This document shows, piece by piece, positions 6,039-14,020 of a DNA stretch of 14,020 nucleotides; position 1 is the first letter of the stretch; each line of letters starts with the position of its first letter. The DNA lies in assembly GCA_015852425.1 (NCBI GenBank), contig JAAAIG010000946.1, positions 1 to 14,020 on the forward strand. The letters run 5' to 3'. The notes below the pieces were generated by a model. That model was not told where the DNA came from. It did not search any database and saw nothing but the letters and a program-made list of their open reading frames with translations. The position numbers and the translations under genes were made by a program. Source of the stretch: Gryganskiella cystojenkinii (Eukaryota > Mortierellomycota > Mortierellomycetes > Mortierellales > Mortierellaceae).

Positions 6039-9000
6039 CTTCCTTGCCTACTCTTCTACTATGAACTGCTGGTAGCGGAAGAGAGGCACCGCCTCCTTGA
6101 CTTGCCGATTTGAAAGGGTTTCGCTTACTGGAGAAGGCAGCTAAAGCTGAATCATACAATCCCGTCTCTGCTACTCCTGCTGTGGTGGATGCCGGTAATG
6201 TTGAAATCACTCTAGCTTCAGTCAGATCTGTTCTTGTATTTGTAGCTGCAGCTGTTGCTGCCCCAGTAGAGTATGGGGTTCTGACCTTGGTGGCAGAACT
6301 CGATCCGATCATTCTCTTAGTCGCCTGTAAGAACGTCAGAGGCGAAACAGGTTCTCCAATAGCACCGCGTTGCTTTAACAGCTGAGTATAGGCTCGGCTT
6401 AGGCCCTCGGTATCCTGAATGTTGGTACCTGCGGTGACAAGCTTTCCGGCGGTGGACGTCCAGACTAATACGATTCTATAAGACACCTCCGGTTCCACCT
6501 CTTTCTCATTATCAGCCTCCGTAGGGTACAGAGCAGAAAAGAAATTGTGCTTCTTCTCCTCTTGCTGCTTCCTGGCTACTTTTTCTTCCAAGCGCCAAAC
6601 ACTGACCGTAGAATCATCGCACCCCGTCATAAAGCTCGTTCCGTCAAACGTTGGGTTCACAGCCAAACAGGTCACGCCTCCGCCCATCATGGTCTCTGCG
6701 ACCAATAACTGGCCTGTGTGAGCATCCCAGATCCGAACGGATCTAATGTAAGATTTTTTAAAAAGAAAAAAACCAAACACGTCGTTAGCTTCTACTCTTG
6801 TTAACATTTACTTTGTCGAATTAACAAGAACAAATCTGCAGACTGTCGTACTTGTCTTGGATTCCAGCTGATATTAATTTCCGACCGTCTGGAGTGAAAA
6901 CGACGGCTGCGATCACGCCTTCATGGCCGGACAGAGTAAGTACCCGTTCTCCTGTATCTACATCCCACACCCAGATTTGGTGCTTGCAGTAGGAAGCCGT
7001 CGCGAGCCGCTTTCCATCCCGCGAGAATACGACTGATTGCGTACCGAAGGCGGTCTGCAAGGAGTGAACCAGCGCGCCGGTTTTCGCGCACCAGAGCTTA
7101 CAAGTTCGGTCCTCACTAGTGGAAACAATAAATCCTCCATCGGGACTACATAAAAAAACGAAGCGTATTATGTAAGCAAAAGAAACGGATAAAAATACAA
7201 AATTGCCGAACCTGAACCAAATACCAAGCAAAATGAGGAGATCCAGGACTAACCTGAATATCACAGACATGGTTCGATCCGTGTGGCCTCTTAAGACGAA
7301 TTTAAGACCACGTGTTGTTATGTCCCAGACGTGAACGCTATATTGAAAAAAGAGAGGGAAAGAGACGCGGGTGAGTGCTGAGTCTAAAGGTTCTCTCATA
7401 CGATTAACATCTTATCCGCTGGACTCTATCTCCTAAAATGCATTAGTGGCCACTTACGTGTTATCGTTTGAGGAGGAGGCGACCTGTTTTCCCGAAGGCG
7501 CAAATGCAAGAGTTCTAAGAGCATCGGTATGGCTTTGAAATGTGAGAAGGAGGAAACCCCGGTGCCTATCAAAGACTCGGACCCTCTTGTCATAAGATGC
7601 TGTGGCTACCAACAGCCCATCAGGACTATAGGCGACATCGATCACAGTGCCCTCGTGTCCGTTTAAAGTAAGCTTGCATGAACCGCTCGCAACATCGTAT
7701 ATGCGCACAGTTGAATCGACGCTGCAAACACAAATCTCATCTCCCTCAGGGGAGGGGACCATACATCGAAGGGCACTCGAGTCTATCGTCTTGCCAGGCT
7801 CATGGACCTTCAAAATATGAACCAGCTCGCCTGTCGTCCGGTTCCATACCCGAACAGTGTTGTCTCGACTTGCCGAGCCAACAAACTGACCGCTTTGATC
7901 AGCTGATGTACCAATGTAGGATACAAACTGCAGCTGGCCAGTGTGTCCGCTGGAGTTAGACCTGCTCCCTGTGGAATGACTGGACCAAAGACGAATGTTT
8001 TTGTCACGCCCTACTGAAGCCAACTGTGTTCCACTTCGAGAAAAAGAAATCGTGTATACAGGCAAGACATGTCCCTGTAGAACATTTAAACTCGCTCCAG
8101 TATGACTATCCCACAGCCGCACAGTGCCATCCCAACTGCTCGTTGCCACTTGAAGATTGTCGGGTGAAAAGACAACTTTCGAAACGACGCGACCATGGCC
8201 GATGAGGACAGGTCCGAGAGAACCATCAAAATTCCAAAGACGCGCTGTCATGTCGTTACTCGCCGTCCCGATCAGCAGGCCATTAGAGGAAACAGCGACA
8301 CTATTGATCGCATCCATATGTCCTTCGAGAACGTGCAAACATTTTCCAGTTGATAGACTCCATATCCTGGTTGTCATATCCTTGGAAGCTTAAAAAAGGG
8401 GGTAGAGACGAGCAAAACAAAATTCGATCAGCTGTTGATCTTGAACAGATGCCAGACAAATAATCCTTTATCCGAGTACATACCTGATACAATACGATCA
8501 CCAGTGAACACTGCCATCTCTACAGAATCGGAATGCCCTTCAAAGACACGCAGACAGCAGCCTGATATTGAATCAAACAAACGTACTTTGTGGTCGGCAC
8601 AACAGCTCGCGAGAAAGGCGCTGTCTCGAGAAAAACATAGGTCGTTCACCGCCTTGCCGCTATAGAAATCATCGGAGTCCAGCTCTTTCTGGACATGGAG
8701 CAGCTTGTGAATTAACATCCTCGACCTGACGTCGAATAGACATACAATGCTGTCTTCAGAACAAGACGCGAGCAGGGTGCCATCCGGTGAGAAAATGACT
8801 TTGCGGACTTCCTCAGTATGACAGTCTCCCCAGACCTTCAGACAACTACCGACCTGAACAATCCGACCACCTCGACCAACTCGACCACCTAGACCAGCTT
8901 CGTCAGGTTTCAGAGAATAGAGTCGCACGGTTTTATCATCACCGCCAGTGGCGAAAACAGAGTCGTCTGGAGAAAACGCCAATCCCGTGACAACGTCTTC

Positions 9001-12000
9001 GTTTCCGCTGAGGACGGCTATTTTTTCCCACGAAGAGGTGCTATAAACATTGATCCCATATGGCTCCTCGGTTGCAGCTGCTAGCATCGAACCGTCATGG
9101 CTATAAACAAAGTCCATCGTCATCGGGCTGTCATTGAGCATTGGCCACTCTCCAAACTGGACCGCGTTCATCTTGGTGTTGCGGAGATCCGTTTGTCGCA
9201 GCCAGGCGCCCCTGAAGTTGACTTTTCTCAGATCTGCGTCTCGGAGATCGACCGAATCAAAAACGCTGTGGGCCAAGTCCGCCCCGGGAATCTTAATACC
9301 GCGCAGATCCATGGCCAAGAAATGATGGCCGGCGCGGACCAAAATTGTGATTGCGTTTGCGGCTGCAAGACGCCACTTCTTGTCCTTCTTGGACGCTTCA
9401 ATATAGGCGAGGAGTTGTTCCCTGAAGACTGGCTCGGGATGAACTCGCTCTGACAAGAATTGTAGGACGGACGTCTCTTTGAGGAAACTTTTCTTTGCCA
9501 GTAGAGAATCTGGATCTGGTCCCTGGGGTGTGACCGCTTTCACTAGCTTGACCTCATCTTGAGGCACCTCGTCAAACTCGAAACTGAAACTAGAATCGAC
9601 GCTCTTTCGCCGTTGTATGCTCTCTGACTCGACAGACTCGATTTTGATTCCTGTTTGTTTCTGTGGTTCGTAAATGGCGCGACTGACTCCATACTCGAGA
9701 ATAGATCGATGAATAAAGCCGAAACGATTGCCATTACGAGTCATGGGGATGGCCTTTCGCAAGAGTCGAATCTCATCATCCTTACGACCAAAGAAGCGCT
9801 CTTTCCAATTTCCGACATCACGGGCCTTGGAGTAGTCGATGACAGGATTGCCTCCTTGTTCTTTGTAAATAAACTCTGCTAGATCCCGAAGGTAGACGAA
9901 CCCCTGTTGAGTAAATCCATCGTCCGACAAACTCTCGAACGCCTCTTTTTCCTGGTCGCTCAAGTCCTGGGTAGCAAGCCGTTTCTTGTTGCGCTCCAGC
10001 CATTGGGTTACGAACTCATCATACAAGACGACCCTTGTCACCTTGTTCGCCGCAAGCTTCTGTCCTGGATCCGTGAGCCGAGGCAATACCTCCAATGAAA
10101 GTGTCAACAGGAACGGGTTCTTGACAAGCTCTCGAAGGCTGGGTATCTGCTCCAAGACCCCTTCATAGTCCGTGGCTTCCCACAGGGGTCGCTTGATAGC
10201 AACGTAAGCGGCGATATATTCCTTGACCTGACCTATCGAGAATGGGACCAACACGGCTTGAAAAAGGAGATTGGAATCCGACGAGTTCAGTGGAGCAGGC
10301 TGGAATAGGTCTTGGTAGTCCTGACCGATATGCTCGCTTCGACAGCTGATCACCATTTGAGCTTTCCAGCCACCGTCCTTGTTCAATCCGTTGGTTTCGT
10401 AAAGATTCTGGGTCTGCTGGCTTTCATCATATCCATCACAGATGATGACAAACTCGCGGTCCTTCAGTTCACGGATCTGGGGTTCGGAAAATTCGCAGAG
10501 ACGAAGGTGCTTGGCGATGAGGTCCTTCTCTGGTCGATCAATGCCAGGCAAACTGATCAGCAATGGGATGCGACCCACCCTCGGTTTATAGGCTCTCCAG
10601 AGCCTGTTGTCCAGTTCACGGTTAAAGGTGGTTTTGCCAACACCTGAATCTCCAAGGAGTAAAAGCACTTTTTCGTTGCCGCTCAGGAATTTGTCGACCA
10701 TAGGAATGAGAGGGAATATGCTACTATCCGGGGCTTGCAAGTTTGCCTTGGCCATCGGTGGGACGTAGACATTGCCTCCCCGCTCCTTGAACCGGAGTCG
10801 TGCAATGCGACGTAGATCCGCCTCTACATCTACCTTTTTCTGAACGCGGTCCAGCAAAGATGGGGATGGGAACATTGGAACATCAGACAATAACAGATGC
10901 TGCACTGGCTTTGATGTCATAAAGCTCCTATAGATGTCTTGCTTGGTTGCATCTCCGTCTGTGGCGAGATCCTCGATTAAAATGGCCGTGTCTATTGTGC
11001 GGGAAGCAATCATTGAGATATATTAGTATACATGGTTCAATCTGTGATCAGTAAAAATATCAAAAATATCAATATTTGATCGAGCTGACAGTACAAGCGA
11101 TCACAACACGTTAGGACTAGCCAAGAGATTAAAATACCTGATAAATCACTATTGATCAAAGACAACCTCTTGAGGATATCAAGAATGTACGCTTTGATCG
11201 GGAGGTGCAGTCCCCAGACGAGATCGTTGCGATAAATCTCTTCCAAGAAGCTCACAGCGCCTTGACGTGTCTCGATACCCCAACGAGGGTTGGCGGCCAC
11301 GTTTTCGAGTCTCTGACAGATGCCCCATTGGAAAGCGAGTTCTCGTCGACAAACTGCACCGCAGACGAGGATCCTGAACTTGGCCAACTCGCCTCCATCA
11401 ATCAAAATATCTGCACCGCGGAGGGCCGAGTACCAGGCTCGCTTGCGATTGAACGTCAGACCTTGCTTCAAACTTGCGATGAGATCCTGCTCGCCTTCAT
11501 AGACTGCACTCACACCTTCATATGCGGTCTTCGCGAGTTCAAAAGCTTGCTGAACGCCTTCGAATCCCTCCTGGATACTTTGCAGCCCTGACATGAACCC
11601 GTTGAGGTCAAGACCTTTGACAGCGCTGACCAATCCTGAGACCCCTCGAAAGATCCTTGTCGTCCTCCTGACAGTTGCTTGCCAAGGTGATTCGTCGTCG
11701 GGTACACATAACAAGGCCTGGAATGCATATGATGCATAAAACTTGAGATGAGGGTCGTCACTTCCTTGAAGTTCGCCGAGAAAAGTCAAGAGGGGTTCAT
11801 GCATCTCAATCCGTTTCAGACCAGCCACCTTGATGTCGGCCATGGCATCCAGCACACTCGAGACCGCCAATGTGAGCTCAAAGATGTGGTCGGGTGACTG
11901 AGAGTGTGTTTCTTGCAGGCGTGTGCTAATAGGTCCAAGAATCTCGATCAGGTCCTGAGCATGAAGATGGCCTGGATATGCGCTCTGTAGCAGTTGAGCC

Positions 12001-12875
12001 AGTCCTCTGAGAGCTCCGATATCCAGAATCCGTGATCCATCGATGTTTGCTAAGAATTGTCGGAGCAAAAACCTGAAATCGTCCTCGCTAAGGACTGGGA
12101 CTAAGCAAAGGATCTCGGCGATGGCCTTCTTGTCCTTGATCTCGTCGCGAGTAAAAGTGCGGATCAGGTCCGTGGCTAGGTTTTCCAATCGAATATGTTC
12201 TTCCTCGCTCTTTTCGGTCTCTTGTAACCACTGTCTCGCGACAGGCTCCAAGACGTCCCCGGACAATCCCTCTGAACCTTGCCTTAGTAGACCGAGACAC
12301 GAGACCAGCTGCGGTGTATCGGCCACTCGACCGTCGGGTTTGGGAAACGACCACGGCAATGTTGGAGGACGAGTGTCATCTGGGAAGATGCTATCAGGCA
12401 GGGTGGCAATGTCAATCATGATCCTGTTCACCTTTTTAGAGGTTGATTCAGCAACATTTTTTGTCCCGGGTCCCCTACCATGTTCACAACGAAGAGGTAT
12501 AGTAGTTAGCAACCATGGCACAGGTACAGTATCCAAAATTGAGATGGAAAAAAAAGGCCGAAGCTGAGTTGCCCATAATGCTCACCCCCACTTGTTAGCC
12601 CTCTTTCGGCTTGTCTGTGCTCTGTCCGGGTGACCGAGATCTGCGACAAGATTCGCATGTTCGAGATATGCAGTCGCGATTCCTTCCCGAAGAGCTTGTT
12701 CGCTGTCGTTTGGCTTTGTCGGCGTCCTCTTCACAATCTTTTTCATGGGTTCAAGAATAGCGTCGACATGATCGCATAGCGCCATCCGGATCTCGGGGTC
12801 TTTGACTTCTCGAGCATTCTTGAGGTGGAACTGGACCAGCTCCAGTGACTTTGCAGGCGATAGCTTCGTGGTCAT
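6034..12875 (-). CDS. NLR-like STAND protein: helical N-terminus, NACHT, pentapeptide repeats, ~16 WD40 repeats (7 exons)
   Basis: Exons on the minus strand: 12875-12586, 12474-11138, 10991-8484, 8388-7458, 7337-7254, 7145-6852 and 6742-6034. The CDS is 6,153 nt, encoding 2,050 residues plus a stop. All six introns (111, 146, 95, 120, 108, 109 nt) are GT..AG, and every junction keeps frame. Four of them rebuild WD40 motifs: VSASKDMTTRIW, SNDNTVHVWD, VIFSPDGG and QDKSVRIWD.

Domains: residues 1-370 are helical and ARM/HEAT-like, and 374-418 form a Gly-rich amphipathic stretch. The NACHT NTPase has Walker A GDSGVGKT at 656-663 and Walker B EFVIICDGYDE at 722-732, with sensor-like VISCRSE near 756. 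The winged-helix motif FGFIHRSILEY is at 966. Pentapeptide repeats lie at 1103-1155 and about 16 WD40 blades at 1157-1866, enough for two propellers. The tail is Ala/Thr/Ser-rich.

Fungal STAND proteins of this class are intracellular, ATP-switched oligomerising sensors in non-self recognition or programmed cell death. The WD40 part would be the ligand-sensing end. The ligand is unknown. Confidence 0.88.
6589..9150 (-). repeat. WD40 repeat array (about 16 blades, spans introns 3 to 6)
   Basis: Blades follow the pattern GH-x(3-5)-V-x(2)-(V/L)-x-FSPDG-x(3-5)-(T/S)AS-x-D-x-TVR-(L/I)WD. Clear examples end in ATGGDDKTVRLYS, ATSSWDGTVRLWD, ATASYDKRVRVFD and ISAGIQDKSVRIWD. Blades 2 and 9 carry insertions, the first rich in Gly-Arg (GGRVGRGGR). 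The repeats are divergent from one another at both protein and DNA level, unlike the near-identical WD40 units of the fast-evolving ascomycete HET-E/HNWD family. Confidence 0.85.
9154..9312 (-). other. Pentapeptide-repeat segment of the NACHT-WD40 protein
   Basis: Residues 1103-1155 show A(D/N)LxX-type periodicity: DLRGI, ADLAH, VDLRD, ADLRK, VNFRG, TDLRN. Such repeats form a right-handed quadrilateral beta-helix. About ten turn-forming units sit exactly between the winged-helix/linker part and the first WD40 blade, as a rigid spacer would. Confidence 0.75.
10630..10653 (-). other. NACHT Walker A (P-loop) of the STAND protein
   Basis: The minus strand encodes GDSGVGKT (residues 656-663), preceded by the hydrophobic strand KVLLLL. 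Gly-Lys-Thr is intact and the Walker B acidic residues follow 60 residues on, so the NTPase switch is predicted to be functional. Confidence 0.9.
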
Positions 12876-12944
12876 TTCAAGAACACGCTTCTATCGTGTA
12901 ATATACGAGACCTACGACGAACGCGAAGATTGAATTTCACTAAG

Positions 12945-12955
12945 AATAAATATAT
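12945..12955 (-). promoter_or_regulatory. TATA box of the NACHT-WD40 gene
   Basis: The minus strand reads ATATATTTATT, 70-80 bp upstream of the ATG at 12875. No ATG lies between it and that start codon, which supports the chosen start. Confidence 0.45.
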
Positions 12956-13638
12956 GCGTGTTTTGAGCGCGTGTGTGATTCTCGGTTATCATTCAAGAAG
13001 AATACCTTTACTCGTAGTCAACGTTTTCGACAAAGCTATTAAACCGGAAATGGAAATAGGTTAATGTAGCGTGATGCAAATGGCACAAACAGATTGCTAG
13101 TTTTGGTGGAGAAGTGAGGAAAGATGAATGATGAAGAGTTGGACAGAGAATGAATAAAAGAAAAACCTCCTCCATTCAAGAACCTGCATTATGAAATGAG
13201 AGCATCCAAGGATGAGGATGAGCAAAAGGTCATTATGAGCACAGAGGTGCCCAAAAGGAAAGTGGGAGAGGGGCAGTGCGCGACCACAACAATATTGAGT
13301 GATGGAAATTGGGGGTTGAGAGCAACTTGCATGCAGTAGTCGCTCTTTTTCTGTGGGACGCGTCCTTGGAACAATTGAACTGACCGTTGGTGAAACTCTT
13401 CTGGTATGTGTCCGTGTACATAAAAAGGGTCCCCTGTCTGCCCAGAGTTCTTGTGTGTACTCGTAAAGAACATTTTCTTCACTTTCTCAATCACTCTCGA
13501 TCAATTGCCTCTTGACCTCTCGCCTCTCAAAGAAAGCAGAGCCGTTTGAATCGCGATAGAATCTTCTATTCCTTTTCTATTGCAGTGACTCCTTTCGTTT
13601 TGCAGGCAAATGTTGTTCTCCACTCTGCTTGTTCACAA
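12956..13638. other. Gene-poor stretch upstream of the NACHT-WD40 gene
   Basis: I see no gene that I can defend. A minus-strand frame at 13189-13473, counted from its first ATG, would give about 94 residues (starting MFFTSTHKNSG). It has no recognisable domain and a serine-rich end, and its 5' flank lacks a clear promoter, so it is left unassigned. Confidence 0.4.
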
Positions 13639-13960
13639 TCACCAATTCAAAATTTTGTCCGTCCTGGTTGGTATGCCCTTGCTGTTAATTGTTTTTTTCA
13701 GTAACCGGCGGAGATCATCCTCCACGACTTGGCCTTGAAAAATCGCGTGGTAAAGAAGATCTGTTAGTATGTTTGCTTTTCTGAGTCCATTCGAAGCGTC
13801 CTCGGAAACGGAGTGGCTCATCTTAGCGGCCCTGTCCGCCATTCCGTTTCCTGTTGACGAGACAACAGAGAAATATAAAAATGGCAAAAATCAGACCAGT
13901 GGACTCACCGACAGTTGCGCAAGGTCTTGCCCAAAAGCAAAAGGCAAGTGTCAAAAGACC
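13639..13960 (-). pseudogene. RNase H-like fragment, probably a retroelement relic
   Basis: The minus strand encodes GNGMADRAAKMSHS around 13850-13805. This matches the last conserved motif of the retroelement or eukaryotic RNase H fold (GN-x-x-AD-x-x-AK, where the Asp is catalytic). The frame continues to a TGA at 13639-13641 through a charged helical tail. Just upstream is an intron-like segment from GTGAGT (first base about 13908) to CAACAG (about 13853). Removing it joins FCFWARPCATV to GNGMAD, which aligns with the usual W-V-x-G-H-x-G-x-x-GN motif, but with Cys in place of the usual His. The piece then runs into the tRNA terminator, so it lacks most of an RNase H. The spliced reading is uncertain; a simple relic is the safer call. 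Confidence 0.35.
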
Positions 13961-13966
13961 TAGAGC

Positions 13967-13971
13967 AAAAA
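13967..13971 (-). terminator. RNA polymerase III terminator
   Basis: A run of five T on the minus strand begins 3 nt after the predicted 3' end of the tRNA, as expected for Pol III termination. Confidence 0.75.
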
Positions 13972-13973
13972 GA

Positions 13974-14020
13974 TGCTCGACACAGGGATCGAACCTGTGA
14001 CCTTTGCGTTATTAGCACAA
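13974..14020 (-). tRNA. tRNA-Ile (anticodon AAT), 3' part only
   Basis: The minus strand enters from the right edge in the anticodon arm. Stem TTGTG pairs with CGCAA around the 7-nt loop CTAATAA, giving anticodon AAT (isoleucine, inosine-modified at position 34). The variable loop is AGGTC. The T arm is ACAGG-TTCGATC-CCTGT, with a perfect stem and box B. The acceptor 3' strand is GTCGAGC with discriminator A. The 5' half, including box A and any intron, lies outside the window, so the acceptor pairing (expected GCTCGAC) cannot be checked. Confidence 0.85.

Noticed and set aside
7263..7274. Second GGTTCGATCC box B-like match
   Set aside because: It is within exon 5 and antisense coding sequence; no tRNA arms can be folded around it.
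13189..13494. 101-residue minus-strand frame upstream of the NACHT gene
   Set aside because: First codon is GTG; from the first ATG it is 94 residues with no recognisable fold and a serine-rich end. Left as unassigned.
1..14020. CRISPR arrays, bacterial operons or prokaryotic attachment sites
   Set aside because: No spaced direct repeats were found, and introns plus Pol II/III signals show a eukaryotic nuclear genome.

Overview
This window is eukaryotic and very probably from a filamentous fungus of the Mortierellomycotina (Mortierella/Linnemannia type). The evidence is short spliceosomal introns (95-146 nt) with GT..AG ends and TACTAAT/GCTAACT-like branch sites, TATA boxes and AATAAA poly(A) signals, a fungal NACHT-WD40 STAND protein, an LRR fragment of the style abundant in those genomes, and decayed retroelement pieces. 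The placement is an inference from protein style; no database search was possible.

Layout. (1) 3-995 (+): the 3' part of a gene for a hypothetical membrane protein, entering from the left edge. (2) 1344-2822 (-): an intact intronless BCS1-like AAA+ ATPase, convergent with gene 1 and with a TATA box about 117 bp upstream of its start. (3) 2947-4009: gene-poor DNA with a 17-G run and a perfect 24-bp tandem duplication. (4) 4010-4553 (+): a leucine-rich-repeat fragment running into the C-terminal part of a LINE reverse transcriptase, both decayed. (5) 4487-4756 (-): a small ORF encoding a predicted secreted eight-cysteine protein. (6) 4757-5624: no gene seen, with a pyrimidine-rich tract near 5461-5575; then an orphan coding fragment at 5625-5935 (+). 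(7) 6034-12875 (-): the dominant feature, a seven-exon gene for a 2,050-residue NLR-like protein. Its order is helical (ARM/HEAT-like) N-terminus, NACHT, winged helix, pentapeptide repeats, about 16 WD40 repeats and a low-complexity tail. (8) 12876-14020: promoter, gene-poor DNA, an RNase H-like relic, and the 3' part of a tRNA-Ile(AAT) gene with its Pol III terminator at the right edge.

The seven-exon model was built by hand. Every junction keeps the reading frame, and each of the last four joins restores a canonical WD40 blade, so I trust it more than any single-ORF reading. Functionally this looks like an accessory neighbourhood: an intracellular STAND sensor, an AAA+ ATPase, a candidate secreted peptide and transposon debris. 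Whether these genes act together cannot be shown from the sequence.
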